Below, one piece after another: positions 8,201-17,623 of a stretch of 64,000 bases of DNA (its first letter is position 1; every line of letters starts with the position of its first letter). This DNA is from Brumimicrobium sp964585545. GTDB taxonomy: Bacteria; Bacteroidota; Bacteroidia; Flavobacteriales_D; Crocinitomicaceae. The position numbers and the translations under genes are program-made. Below the pieces are notes generated by a model, which was not told where the DNA came from, searched no databases, and saw nothing but the letters and a program-made list of their open reading frames with translations. The DNA lies in NCBI GenBank assembly GCA_964585545.1, contig CAZPDT010000014.1:1-64000 (forward strand), in the 5' to 3' direction.

Positions 8201-10735
8201 TGTTTTCGCCCCTGCTTCAACCGCCAAATCCAATTTTTCAATATCAGCTTTATAATCTGCATCCGCTTTTTGCATTAACTCATCAGGCGTATATTCAACA
8301 ACATCTTGCTCAACTCTCTCTTGCTGTTGCTCTTGCTGTTGCTCTTGCTGTGCTACCTCTTGCTGTCCTCCCTCTTTCGTCAAATCAATTACATTCTGTT
8401 CTGCATACAGTTGATTTTCATTCTCTATTCTCGTTCTATCGTTCTCTAAATCTTTACTTTTTTGCATTAAGTCTTCATTATTGGGCAATTCTGTATAGAC
8501 ATTGCCAGCAACAATTCGGGCAATTCTTTTCTTTTGTGAGGAGGCCTTTTGTTTTTTATTAATTTGACCATTCACATAATCCAATTCTTCCACTATAGAT
8601 TCAAGTTGATTTTGGGCACGAGTCAATTCCAGATGAAGTTTTTCTTTCTGTTTTTTAAGTCTTGTATTTTCAATTTCCTTGTTTATACGTTCGATATTAC
8701 CTTGTGTCTTTGATCGTTCTTGTGTCAATTGACGTCTACGATCTATCAATTCGTCAAGGTTTTTTATTTGCTTATTAATTTGAGCAATATAATCGTCCGC
8801 AGCATTTTCACTGGTTTCCTTGAGTAGTTCATTATTCACAAACTCTCGGTGATTACCCAAAGTTGAAACAAAAGCATTTTCATCTTCCGCACCTGCATTT
8901 TTTAGTGCTTCGTTTAATTGAGTTGCTTCATTTAAATTCTGATGGTTCTTTTCTATGTCTGCATTCAATGAATCCATAAAAACCATTGTACTGTGTACCT
9001 CTTCTTGTATTTCTTTTGCTTTTTGAATTTCTTCATTTGCCTGATGTGTAAACTTCTCGATGTTCTCTTTATCGGTACTGCTTTTTGCTTCTTGCATGGT
9101 TGCTTCGGCCTTGTTAAGATGGTTTTCAATTTTCTCATTGTCGGCAACAATACTTGATTTACTCTTGTCAATTAAAACTTTAGTCATTTTATTGCGAGCA
9201 GCAAGCTGTTCCATTTTATTTTTTACAAGATCTAGGATTTCATTGTTTGTGAAGCCTGACAATCCAATTTCATTCAAGGCATTTTTTTGAGAAATTAGAT
9301 GGTCTAAAGAATCGATATCAAACTGTTTTTTGTTTACGGCCAATTTAGATTTAAACTCCAACGCCTGTGCTATAATTTCGCTTTCATTTTGGAAAGGTTC
9401 ATCAAACAAATTCTGAATTACAACAATTGAGCTGTCTCCTATCGTTTTCTGAACTATTCTCTGCTTTAGTGGTTTCACCTTTTCAAGAAAAGGGACATCT
9501 ACATATTGTTTGTATTCTTTCTCTTCATCTCCTACATTCATGGTGAACTCATACTTTCCTCCTTTAGGGAGAACGATTAAATAATCACCTTTGGTCGAGG
9601 TTTTAAAATTGTCGATTGCCACCCCTGAATTATTTTGGACACGAATAGAAAGTGCTTTTTCAAGTGGATTTATCTCAGAGGTAAATTGACCTTTAAGTAT
9701 AACCCAATGTACAGGCATTCTTTCAACACGAATATTGTATACATCAATCTTATTGGCTTTACTTTCTCTTTGTGAAGCAAAGTACGCATGTCGGCCTATA
9801 GAGTCAACAATATATAAGAAGTCGTTATCGGGCGAAGAAATCGGGATATCCATATTCTCTGGTTTTCCAAAGCTGTTTGTTTCTGGGTTGTATGGACTCC
9901 TAAAGATATCGTAACCGCCCATACTGTTGTGTCCTTTGGACGAAAAATACAGGTAATTATTTTCTCTATCCATATAGGGATAATCTTCATTAAAATTGGT
10001 ATTTACTTCTCCAAATACAGGTTGAGCCAGAGACCATTTTCCATTAGGCAATCGCGTACGTACAAAAATATCCTTATTATCACTATCACCATAACTAGAA
10101 TAGTAAATTCGGTTTGAATTGGCAGGAAAATGAATAATGGGCGTGTGATTATTTTTTTTATCGTTTTTCGTTTGAAACTCTTCGGTAACCAATATTTCCC
10201 CACCAATATTTTTAAGGTCATAGATACGGAAAAAGCTCTTTTTACTTATTTTATTTTTATTGAGGACAATAACATCATTGATATCTGCCATCAAAGATTT
10301 TCCATTGATGCACATTTGTATTTGACGATCAACATTTAATTTAGCAACAGCGCGACTTCCTGCCTTCTCTTTATATATTTTATAGTATTTTATTGCTTTA
10401 TCAAATTGAAAAGTGAGATGATAGGCTTTACCTAGATAATAATAAGCTTCATCATCCACTTGTTTGTTCTTTTGAACAGCATAATTCAGGTATTTGAATG
10501 CACTCTTCTTTTCATCAGAATTATAGAGCAAACACGTTCCATATTTATAATTGTATGACGGGTTTCTCGGTTCTAAGGAAAGCAATCTTAAATACAAAGG
10601 AGTGGCTTCAATAAACATCTCCTTTTTAAAATAGGAGTCAGCTTGCTTTTCAATATCTTCACGGGTTTCTTGGGCAAAAAGTTGAAACATACCCAATAGT
10701 AGAAATAAGCATATGATATTGAGTCTTAGGTACAT
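5279..10735 (-). CDS. giant TPR/PD40 protein with coiled coils and two SPOR-like domains
   Basis: An 1818-aa exported protein with a signal peptide (ending near LFAQ). Its regions are TPR-like repeats (about 25-130), PD40/WD40-like beta-propeller motifs such as RIYYSSYGDSDNKDIFV and YLYFSSKGHNSMGGYDIFR (about 200-330), a carboxypeptidase-regulatory-like beta domain (about 345-420), a very long coiled-coil region (about 440-1340) with two glutamine-rich tracts (about 788-805 and 910-952), then two SPOR-like repeats (about 1388-1465 and 1527-1605) and an unassigned C-terminal region. TPR plus PD40 is the front half of PorE-like T9SS envelope proteins, but the usual C-terminal OmpA domain is absent. 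SPOR domains bind denuded peptidoglycan, so I infer a periplasmic, wall-associated scaffold. Confidence 0.85.
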   Translation of the reverse strand: MYLRLNIICLFLLLGMFQLFAQETREDIEKQADSYFKKEMFIEATPLYLRLLSLEPRNPSYNYKYGTCLLYNSDEKKSAFKYLNYAVQKNKQVDDEAYYYLGKAYHLTFQFDKAIKYYKIYKEKAGSRAVAKLNVDRQIQMCINGKSLMADINDVIVLNKNKISKKSFFRIYDLKNIGGEILVTEEFQTKNDKKNNHTPIIHFPANSNRIYYSSYGDSDNKDIFVRTRLPNGKWSLAQPVFGEVNTNFNEDYPYMDRENNYLYFSSKGHNSMGGYDIFRSPYNPETNSFGKPENMDIPISSPDNDFLYIVDSIGRHAYFASQRESKANKIDVYNIRVERMPVHWVILKGQFTSEINPLEKALSIRVQNNSGVAIDNFKTSTKGDYLIVLPKGGKYEFTMNVGDEEKEYKQYVDVPFLEKVKPLKQRIVQKTIGDSSIVVIQNLFDEPFQNESEIIAQALEFKSKLAVNKKQFDIDSLDHLISQKNALNEIGLSGFTNNEILDLVKNKMEQLAARNKMTKVLIDKSKSSIVADNEKIENHLNKAEATMQEAKSSTDKENIEKFTHQANEEIQKAKEIQEEVHSTMVFMDSLNADIEKNHQNLNEATQLNEALKNAGAEDENAFVSTLGNHREFVNNELLKETSENAADDYIAQINKQIKNLDELIDRRRQLTQERSKTQGNIERINKEIENTRLKKQKEKLHLELTRAQNQLESIVEELDYVNGQINKKQKASSQKKRIARIVAGNVYTELPNNEDLMQKSKDLENDRTRIENENQLYAEQNVIDLTKEGGQQEVAQQEQQQEQQQERVEQDVVEYTPDELMQKADADYKADIEKLDLAVEAGAKTKEDVVQRIRKAIIQIDNISSEMMKKKEKYPNSKQIDRNIEKLSQLKSELDQRIADLNEDIAMRVQQESEQEQQQQQVEQQQQQEQQQEQQQQVQEQKQKQKQEQEQQMVKPEKELAQQQQEENTVHESTKPSADERLLYAANKQQKEEIRNLNETKQQLLKEENENPKVADKKSHQKKLVNVESQIVHQKNEVLDEAIASIETTSSSNIETPNEKKKVDLPVVNAQYAKIQIDNLLRKAKKEKDPQKKRELLTTANQKQEEALENIQEQQKIEQVDHQIDSIIAANKLKNIAPSSVAVTNDDLKKEQIDLGVRLMEIENQINEINAVLPSTKKRDKEDLIQQKNRLNEIKKQIEIKQQENQKQLSDIEKEKIVVNNKGIDGDAINNELSYEDEVEIAQSETYKELFNSSNQLRQTQYELQVKEEQLTAQKNELKQLRSMKKESTSFSEQDKEEVRSQLTKINQTEGEIAQLKETIKTQQNNIQSFISENPKEQAKIENMIARDVAPIKEIPSLPVMTTGLITSENPNASQYSDKNPIPLSVEQPKGLIFRVQIGAFTKPVPNNTFKAFSPITGDIVRPGLVRYMAGYFGKRENANQARDKIRTMGYSDAFVVAYCDGERIPVYRAVQLIASGACVPIVENSGTPIVAQSEVTSTEGTFENELDIYSYNKGKNAASADVAEAKMGLYYTVQVGVYNTPVSAAQLKNVTPLITKRLANGQIRYSSGIFNSIEEAKPKQIDAINRGITDAFITAYYQGKRIPLAEAKKLLDTKGEEVLELKNPTIAHRNKIINRTTPESLKEDETPFLANKKQYTVLISNLTYSSYPSQVLNRYNADGQLFYYDSISQHIKSFVFEGSYKNPPFSDDFKQKYFFNYVYPIINKQGTKRKDALKNSDKNYIVLSVDIAASDLNQDLMRTLINAPFNKSMSTSKSGISVQFYTLQNQKNEALINHLQVLMAQFGATEILKTIRQPGEN
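7879..8006 (-). repeat. CAG/CAA-type low-complexity tract inside the giant protein
   Basis: On the coding strand this is a run of Gln codons broken by Glu and Lys. A second, shorter tract of the same kind lies at 8318-8372. The repeated TTGCTG and TTGCTC words make it a likely site of length change between strains. Confidence 0.8.
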
Positions 10736-10768
10736 TTAATCAAATATTATTCAACTTTATGAATATGT

Positions 10769-11395
10769 TTACGAATGATTCTTGAAAAGGTTCATTTTAT
10801 TCTCTTCTCCATGAAGTAACCTTTTAATATTATTATGATGCAATATAATAACGGCCGATGCAAGGACAACACTAAATATAGTCAGCGATATATTGGTATT
10901 GTGAAATAAAAACTCAATGCTAATAGGAAAACTACTGGAAGCGATAATGGCGCCGAGTGATACATAATGTGAAGTAATGAAAATAATAAGAAATAAGGCG
11001 ATGCAAATCAGAGCTGCAAGTGGATGGATACCCAAGATAACACCCAAAGAAGTAGCAACACCTTTCCCTCCGTTAAATCCTGCAAATACAGGAAAAATAT
11101 GTCCCAATACTGCAATAATGCCACAAACAATTTTCAGGTGGATCAAATGATCCTCAGACCAACCCAAGGGCAAAAATATAAAAGGCAATAAAACAGCCAA
11201 CCCTCCTTTAATTATATCTACAGATAAAACTGCTATTCCAGCTTTCTTACCCAATACTCTAAAGGTGTTTGTTGCACCAGCATTTTTACTTCCATATTGC
11301 CGAACATCCAAATTATATTTGAGTTTACCCACCCAAACAGCAGTAGGTATTGAACCCAGTAAATAAGCGAATAATCCAAAAAGTATAAAATCCAT
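10769..11395 (-). CDS. plsY: acyl-phosphate:glycerol-3-phosphate acyltransferase PlsY
   Basis: PlsY transfers the acyl group from acyl-phosphate to glycerol-3-phosphate at the inner membrane, the first committed step of phospholipid synthesis. Diagnostic motifs are GSKNAGATNTFRVLG near residue 35 (motif 1) and FNGGKGVATSLG near 105 (motif 2). Several hydrophobic segments and a length of 208 aa are typical. It sits 10 bp after the 1538-aa gene and 33 bp before the giant protein. The partner PlsX is not in the window. Confidence 0.96.
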   Translation of the reverse strand: MDFILFGLFAYLLGSIPTAVWVGKLKYNLDVRQYGSKNAGATNTFRVLGKKAGIAVLSVDIIKGGLAVLLPFIFLPLGWSEDHLIHLKIVCGIIAVLGHIFPVFAGFNGGKGVATSLGVILGIHPLAALICIALFLIIFITSHYVSLGAIIASSSFPISIEFLFHNTNISLTIFSVVLASAVIILHHNNIKRLLHGEENKMNLFKNHS

Positions 11396-11405
11396 TTTAA
11401 TTTAA

Positions 11406-14400
11406 TTATTCAAATACACGTAAGAACCTGCTTTTGTATACTGACTTCTTGGTCACATCGTAAATAAACTTCTTTGATTTCTTTTGATTGGGCTTAAGAT
11501 TAGCAATCTCTTCGTTAAACGCCTCATCACTAGAAAGGATATTTAACACGCCTTCTTTCCTATTGTCATAATCAAAGAAATAGAGGTAACCACCAGGAAC
11601 ATCCATTAATAATCCCAAACGGTCTCCGAGGTTTGCACGTTGCTCGGCAAAGAAGCGCAAAGGAACATATTTCATTACAGGTTGTTTATAGAAATTCACG
11701 ATTGCTGCTTGAGCTACAGAAGATTTCAAACCTCTTTGAGCATCACCAGATTTTGTATAAGAAGTCAACCTCAATCCTGTTATAACAATTGCATTCCTAA
11801 ATTCTTTGGGAACTGAACTGAATTTATTCTTCAACGTATAATCTGATTTAATTTTATCTGCTGTTTTAACATCAATCCAACTGGCCAATGCTTGCTCTAA
11901 TGTAGTAGAACTAAAGTCTGCAGCTTGCAGACCTTCAATACCAACAATTTTCTCCCCTATACTTTCAAACGATTTTTGATTCACTGGCGCACGTATAGCA
12001 AGTGTAATGTTCATATTGGTTTGTTCCGTGGCCTGATTATAATCAACCACTCCAACAGCTTCAGTTTCTATAGCACCATAATCCATTCCTAAGCTAATTT
12101 TTCCATCACCGTGCATAGAGCATGACTTTGTATGGAGAGAAATGTAATTGCCTTTGGCACTTCTATTGATTAACTTCTCTTTGCTTGCAATTTGAAACTC
12201 ATCTGTTCCACTATCGTACTGCAAAAATCCATTTGAAGAAATAACAACTGGGTCATTATCATAGGAAACAGCACTCAAAAAGGTAGGATATAAACTTACA
12301 CTATCGGTATTCTTAGCATTTCTCCAGCGTATACCCACAGAGAGTTTATTGCCATCAAGGTCAACCATATCTTTACCAATTGGTATTTGAATATGTTCAG
12401 GGTCAATTGCAGATTTAAAGGCCAACCAATTTCGAGAAAACTTATCACAATCATGAATTAATCGGGTTGCACCATCAAAATATAAAGCGGGATCGGAAGC
12501 ACTCAAATGTGTTTGTCCATAAAAACTAAACCGATCGCCCAACTTAAAGTCTTTTTCCTTACTGATGGTACCTGTTGCAATGGTTTGGTATGAGGTATCT
12601 AATTTAATATCCTCAAAATGAATCAGCTGTTTTTCAGCATCCTTTTTCCCATATTCATAATCACCCGAAGCGGTATATGCTTTCCGTCCATTAATCTGGG
12701 CATTGACATTAGTGATTGTATGGTATTTTGTAATGTAATTGGCAATAATTTTTGAATTTGTTAGAGGATCCATTTTGGCCCTTTTACGGATTACAACTTT
12801 ACCGCTATCAGGATAGATTTTAGCATCGGCTACTCTAATGTATTCTACTTCCTCAGCGCTTATCACCTTGTCTTTTAAATCAAATTTCGCCTTTGGAGAG
12901 CGGAATTGTAAAGAGTCTTGTTTAGGATTAACAGAGAAGAAGTTAGATCCTGCTAAATCTAAATCTCCAGAGATGGAAACATTTTCAAGTCCTTTCTTCT
13001 CCAACGACATTTCATCGCTGTCCATAACCCATGTAAATTGGTCAATTTTACATACATATTGATTTACTGGGAACCTTACAATCGATTCCCCTTGATTGGA
13101 TTTAAAAACTCCTTTCCTTTCTTTAAAATCCAAATCTCCTTTTACATTCTCTGAGGTAAAGGCAAATGGATTTTCATCAACTTCTTCTTCATCAGCATAT
13201 TTATTGGTTAATTGAAAGTTAGCCGTATCTGCGTTGGCATGCCACCTTGTAAACTTGAATCCTTGTGAAAGCATCTTTGCTTCTGGAAGTTGCAATATTC
13301 CTTTAGCAGACATTCCTGTTTCTCGCACCACAGCTTCTCCACGTAAATCAGCTTCTCCATTGAAAAGTTTTATTACTTCGTTGTTGGATTGGGCTTTAAG
13401 CTTTTTATCTTTAGGCAAATAAGTTATAAATACATCAGGTCCTTCGGCATCTGGAAATTCAACACCATTAATTTGAGGTTTATTTACAAATGAAGCTACC
13501 CCAGTAGTTGAATCAGGCAGAAAAGTAAAAAGGTTTTTTGAGGTAGATGTAGAGTTTAAGAAGTTAATTGTACCCGCACCTTGTAATCCATTATTTGAAA
13601 GCAATAACTTGTTTTTATATTTTGCATCAGTATTGTAAAACTGATAACCCTCAGAAGGCACATCCTGAGAAAAGCCCAAAGAATAATCAGGCATTACTTT
13701 AAGTTCGTCTTTAAATTTTGGGAAAATACCTGCCGAGACCAATTCTCCTGGAAAACGCAAAATCTCATCGTCAAAAGCAGCAAGGCTATCTACTTTAAAG
13801 GGTGCTATTTCAAAATAAAAGTCTTCTTTTTTATATGCGCCTAAAAACAGTTCTTTCTGGTTATAGAATACCTTGGTTTTTCCTTCTGACACCAAAATGG
13901 GATATTGTTCAAAGTTTTTGTTTAATCCCGAGCGATTAGAAACGTCATCCACTAAAATTTCTCCTTCAATGCCGGTTATGCTCGATTGTAGTGGGATGTA
14001 TCTTTTTCCATCTTTTGGTTGTTGCGGTTTCACATGAAAGAATGCAAGATCCGACTTATTGATATTGAATTTATTGTCTTTATAGCTGTAATTCCCAGAG
14101 TCTATTTTAACTTCCCATTTCCCACTGTTTATCCAACCCTTAAAGTCGATAGCACGGTTCTTTTTTACAGTTACTTCATGCCCATCAGGATAAATCGTAG
14201 TTCTTTTTCGATCAGAGATTGTAATTAAGTCAATTGCATGCAATTCCATATCTAAGGAACTCAAGTTAATTTTTCCGTATTCCGTAATTCGTGCTCTTTC
14301 TTGGTTTCTTTCTCTAATGCGTTGCTGTAACTCTTGGCTATCCGGCTCATTTCCACTACTTCTGCCGGCATTTAACGGCGCCAAATCGGAAACAAATGAA

Positions 14401-16022
14401 AGGTTATCATAATCAATTTTTCCAGAATTAGCTTTTACAAAAGTTTCTGTTTTTTCATTTACTATAACGATTCCCCTTTCTGTGTCATAACTTATAAAGC
14501 CCAAAGCAGACAACTTTAGAAGTTCGGGCTTTGCTTGTTGAATGGTTCCATGAAGGGCAGATGCCGCTTTTCCTTCTGTCATTGTAAATTGATCATATTT
14601 ATATGCGTATTTGTACAGCGCCGTTAAAGGATTAATATTAGAACCTCCTTGAAGACTGCGAAACAAGCGTGCATCATAAAAATTAAAAGATTCAAACCGT
14701 GCTTTTCGTTTTTGTGCAGAAGTGTTGTGATTGTAGCCCAAAATCAGTTCTGAAGTGTTCTTTTTCCAAGAGATTTCATTGGGATAAATATTCAATTTAT
14801 GGTAAGAGTCAACAAATGGGGCTTCAGAAATTGGCGAATTCCCTCTAACGAATTTAATTTTTTGATTGGGAATATCATAAGTAACATCTAATCCTGTATG
14901 GGTAATGGAATCTCCTGTATTCAAATACAATGACATTTGAGCCAGAGGTGTTTTTAGCATGGATTTGTTGACTTGAACACGATCCGAATAGGTAACGACA
15001 AATACTTGTTCGTTTCTATAATAAGTTAATTTGGCTTGTTGTTTTTTATTTCCTGACCCAATGAATTCATCAGAAACAAGAGAGAAAGCACCTATATAAT
15101 CAACGCCTTCAACAATGTTTTTAATTTCAAAATCGGCTTTATAAGAATTAAATTTAGGGAAAGGGATTTCGTTAGCGCTTCGTCTAGCTGCTCCTTTCAT
15201 TGCTCGGTCCATTAACTTACCCACAACAGGTTCATCGATATACGGTGTGTTTAAAACAACACTGTCAGTCGTTAAAGATGTAGATCTCAAAGAAACGCTA
15301 TAAGACTTCAGTGTCGCATAGGTTTCATCGGCAGGAAGTCCAACTTTTTCCCAAGTATACAATCCTCCTTTTCCTTCCCATTTCCCTTTTCTCAAATCTG
15401 CCGTACCCTGTGTATTTATAATTTTTATCGAATCAGAGTAAGGATTTTCTTTCTTGTCTTGTCCTCTATTGATTGTTTTACAAATCAAATTGGTTTTCCC
15501 AAATTTTATAAAAGGTGTTCTATCATTAAAAAATTCAAAATCATCACCTTGACAAAACCATTTAAAATTGGGATCTTCTGAAATAATTCCTTTGTCTAAG
15601 AAGTTGGAAGAACTCGTTAAGAATTCTTCTATTCTTTTTGGATTTCTCATTTCAAGAAGTTGATTTACAATTTCATGCCATGCGTCAAAACCTTCATTAG
15701 TTTTCTTTTTCTGTATCAATGCACATACCGAAACAACGTAATTGTAGGCATCTGGAAATACTGAATGTCCCTTTTCTATAATTAAATCAGCAGTGTTGGC
15801 CATTTGTTGAAAACGGTTTTCGGGAAACACATCACTTTCGAGTACCATATCGTTCAATGTGCCATTAACAAAATCACGTGCCTCCTTTGTTGCTCTTGAT
15901 GTGGAGATTGTATTGGAAAACTTCTTTACAAATTTTTTACGGTCGTATTTTTTCCCTTGTCCAAATGAAAAGTTGACCAAGAAAATGGATATACAAAAGA
16001 AAAAGATGAATGTGTTTTTCAT
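11406..16022 (-). CDS. 1538-aa secreted protein of unknown function
   Basis: I do not recognise a characterised family. The protein has a cleavable signal peptide (ending near NFSFGQ), a helical first 150 residues, and then more than 1200 residues of alternating short beta strands with repeated phrases of the type 'colour the graph with value X' seen in OstA/LptD-like or stacked beta-sheet proteins. It has no transmembrane segment after the signal, no CHU_C or Por sorting domain, and few cysteines. It overlaps prmA by 4 nt (ATGA type) and precedes plsY by 10 bp, so it is expressed with housekeeping envelope and metabolic genes. A periplasmic or outer-membrane-associated role is an inference. 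Confidence 0.85.
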   Translation of the reverse strand: MKNTFIFFFCISIFLVNFSFGQGKKYDRKKFVKKFSNTISTSRATKEARDFVNGTLNDMVLESDVFPENRFQQMANTADLIIEKGHSVFPDAYNYVVSVCALIQKKKTNEGFDAWHEIVNQLLEMRNPKRIEEFLTSSSNFLDKGIISEDPNFKWFCQGDDFEFFNDRTPFIKFGKTNLICKTINRGQDKKENPYSDSIKIINTQGTADLRKGKWEGKGGLYTWEKVGLPADETYATLKSYSVSLRSTSLTTDSVVLNTPYIDEPVVGKLMDRAMKGAARRSANEIPFPKFNSYKADFEIKNIVEGVDYIGAFSLVSDEFIGSGNKKQQAKLTYYRNEQVFVVTYSDRVQVNKSMLKTPLAQMSLYLNTGDSITHTGLDVTYDIPNQKIKFVRGNSPISEAPFVDSYHKLNIYPNEISWKKNTSELILGYNHNTSAQKRKARFESFNFYDARLFRSLQGGSNINPLTALYKYAYKYDQFTMTEGKAASALHGTIQQAKPELLKLSALGFISYDTERGIVIVNEKTETFVKANSGKIDYDNLSFVSDLAPLNAGRSSGNEPDSQELQQRIRERNQERARITEYGKINLSSLDMELHAIDLITISDRKRTTIYPDGHEVTVKKNRAIDFKGWINSGKWEVKIDSGNYSYKDNKFNINKSDLAFFHVKPQQPKDGKRYIPLQSSITGIEGEILVDDVSNRSGLNKNFEQYPILVSEGKTKVFYNQKELFLGAYKKEDFYFEIAPFKVDSLAAFDDEILRFPGELVSAGIFPKFKDELKVMPDYSLGFSQDVPSEGYQFYNTDAKYKNKLLLSNNGLQGAGTINFLNSTSTSKNLFTFLPDSTTGVASFVNKPQINGVEFPDAEGPDVFITYLPKDKKLKAQSNNEVIKLFNGEADLRGEAVVRETGMSAKGILQLPEAKMLSQGFKFTRWHANADTANFQLTNKYADEEEVDENPFAFTSENVKGDLDFKERKGVFKSNQGESIVRFPVNQYVCKIDQFTWVMDSDEMSLEKKGLENVSISGDLDLAGSNFFSVNPKQDSLQFRSPKAKFDLKDKVISAEEVEYIRVADAKIYPDSGKVVIRKRAKMDPLTNSKIIANYITKYHTITNVNAQINGRKAYTASGDYEYGKKDAEKQLIHFEDIKLDTSYQTIATGTISKEKDFKLGDRFSFYGQTHLSASDPALYFDGATRLIHDCDKFSRNWLAFKSAIDPEHIQIPIGKDMVDLDGNKLSVGIRWRNAKNTDSVSLYPTFLSAVSYDNDPVVISSNGFLQYDSGTDEFQIASKEKLINRSAKGNYISLHTKSCSMHGDGKISLGMDYGAIETEAVGVVDYNQATEQTNMNITLAIRAPVNQKSFESIGEKIVGIEGLQAADFSSTTLEQALASWIDVKTADKIKSDYTLKNKFSSVPKEFRNAIVITGLRLTSYTKSGDAQRGLKSSVAQAAIVNFYKQPVMKYVPLRFFAEQRANLGDRLGLLMDVPGGYLYFFDYDNRKEGVLNILSSDEAFNEEIANLKPNQKKSKKFIYDVTKKSVYKSRFLRVFE

Positions 16023-16864
16023 AATTCGTTATTTTTTATTAATTTAAGTACTGCCCAATCTTCTTTATGGTATTCAACGTCATAGTCAAACCCTTTTTTT
16101 TGTGCAACATTTGAGAGGGTTGGTATATCTGTTTGAAAAAATCCACTTAAAAGCAAAATTCCATTTTTTTCGATAAGTGCAGCATACTTTTCCAAGTGGC
16201 GAAGAAGTACATTTTTATTAATATTCGCCAATATAACGTCATAAAAGTCATTTGGTACAACATGAATATCTCCTTTTAAAACATTAAAATTATTCACCTT
16301 GTTCCGTCTGCAATTTTCAATAGCATTGTCCACTGCTCCCCTATCAATATCTGTCCCTAAAACTGTCTTTGCACCCAATTTTGAAGCCAATATACCCAAA
16401 ACACCAGTTCCTGTTCCTACATCGAGCACCTTTTTCTCTTGAAAGTCTATTTCTAACATTGCTTTACACAACAAGTATGTAGTTTGATGGTGTCCCGTAC
16501 CGAAGGACATTTGTGGTTGGATTTCCACATTGATTTTAAACCCCTTGTCTTTTGGATGAAAAGGCGCACGTATTAAAAGTTGATCTTCAACTTTTACTGA
16601 TTCATAATCAGCTTCCCAAGCAGCATTCCAGTTTTGTGAGGGTATTAATTTTTGAGAAAAAGAAACCTCTACATTTTTCTTTTTGTACTCAAGAATCAAT
16701 TGTTTAAGTTCATTTTCCTTAAAATTTTCCTTATTGATGTAAGCATTTATTTGCTCATCTTCTTCATCAAAACTCTCAAAATCAATATCGGCCAATTCTT
16801 GGATTAAAATATCCGTCCATGGCTTCTTGGGTGTTATATTTAAACTGACTTGAATATAATCCAT
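16019..16864 (-). CDS. prmA: ribosomal protein L11 methyltransferase PrmA
   Basis: PrmA trimethylates ribosomal protein L11 using S-adenosylmethionine. The N-terminal substrate-recognition domain (about 1-100) is followed by a Rossmann methyltransferase with motif I VLDVGTGTGVLGILASKLGA, the characteristic PQMSFGTGHHQTT loop before it, and motif IV DVILANINKNVL. At 281 aa it is close to the usual size. It begins 3 bp after tpiA and its end overlaps the next gene by 4 nt. Confidence 0.95.
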   Translation of the reverse strand: MDYIQVSLNITPKKPWTDILIQELADIDFESFDEEDEQINAYINKENFKENELKQLILEYKKKNVEVSFSQKLIPSQNWNAAWEADYESVKVEDQLLIRAPFHPKDKGFKINVEIQPQMSFGTGHHQTTYLLCKAMLEIDFQEKKVLDVGTGTGVLGILASKLGAKTVLGTDIDRGAVDNAIENCRRNKVNNFNVLKGDIHVVPNDFYDVILANINKNVLLRHLEKYAALIEKNGILLLSGFFQTDIPTLSNVAQKKGFDYDVEYHKEDWAVLKLIKNNEL

Positions 16865-16867
16865 ACC

Positions 16868-17620
16868 TTAGTTTAAGGTTTGTATAAGTTTCAAAAAATC
16901 CTCTTCTTTTAGTGAAGCTCCACCAATTAATCCCCCGTCTATATCTGATTGATTAAAAAGAGCTGTTGCGTTTGATGGTTTACAACTTCCTCCATAAAGA
17001 ATAGAAGTTTTTTGAGCAACTTCTAAAGAATACTGTTCAGCAATTGCATTTCTAATGCTTTTGTGCATATAATTGGCTTGTTCTGGGGTTGCTGTTTTCC
17101 CTGTACCAATTGCCCATATCGGCTCATAGGCAATCACAATATTCTCAAAATCAGATGCGTTTAGATGAAACAATGCTTTTTTAAGTTGTTCAATAACGGT
17201 TTCTACATGATTTCCAGATGACCTGTCAATTATGGTCTCACCACAGCAGAAAAATATTTTTAAACCTTGATCTATTGCAGCGTCAATCTTTTCTTTTAAA
17301 AATTCATCGAACTCATGGAACAGTTGTCTTCTTTCTGAATGGCCAATTAAAACAGTATTTGTTCCAATATCTGCCAATTGTTTCATGCTTACTTCTCCAG
17401 TAAATGCACCATTGACTTTAGGAAAGCCATTTTGGGCTCCAATCTCCACATTTCTGGTGTTATCAATCAAATATTTTAAGTAAATAGAGGGTACAAAATG
17501 AACCACATCACAGGCAGCATCAATATTATCTAATGCCTTATCAATATTAGCGTTTAACATTTTTGCTTCATCAAACAAAAGGTTCATTTTCCAATTTCCA
17601 GCTAAAATTTTTTTTCTCAT
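16868..17620 (-). CDS. tpiA: triosephosphate isomerase
   Basis: Interconverts dihydroxyacetone phosphate and glyceraldehyde-3-phosphate in glycolysis. Catalytic residues are all visible: Lys in NWKMN near the N-terminus, His in IGHSERR, and Glu in the signature AYEPIWAIGTGKTA. The phosphate-binding loops YGGSCKPSN and GGLIGGASL are near the C-terminus. Length 250 aa is standard. It lies 3 bp from each neighbour. The pairing with the upstream DoxX-like gene is a known Bacteroidota arrangement. Confidence 0.98.
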   Translation of the reverse strand: MRKKILAGNWKMNLLFDEAKMLNANIDKALDNIDAACDVVHFVPSIYLKYLIDNTRNVEIGAQNGFPKVNGAFTGEVSMKQLADIGTNTVLIGHSERRQLFHEFDEFLKEKIDAAIDQGLKIFFCCGETIIDRSSGNHVETVIEQLKKALFHLNASDFENIVIAYEPIWAIGTGKTATPEQANYMHKSIRNAIAEQYSLEVAQKTSILYGGSCKPSNATALFNQSDIDGGLIGGASLKEEDFLKLIQTLN

Positions 17621-17623
17621 TTC

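Noticed and set aside
7816..8562. Plus-strand frames rich in Leu and Ala/Val
   Set aside because: They are antisense shadows of the glutamine-rich tracts of the 1818-aa protein.
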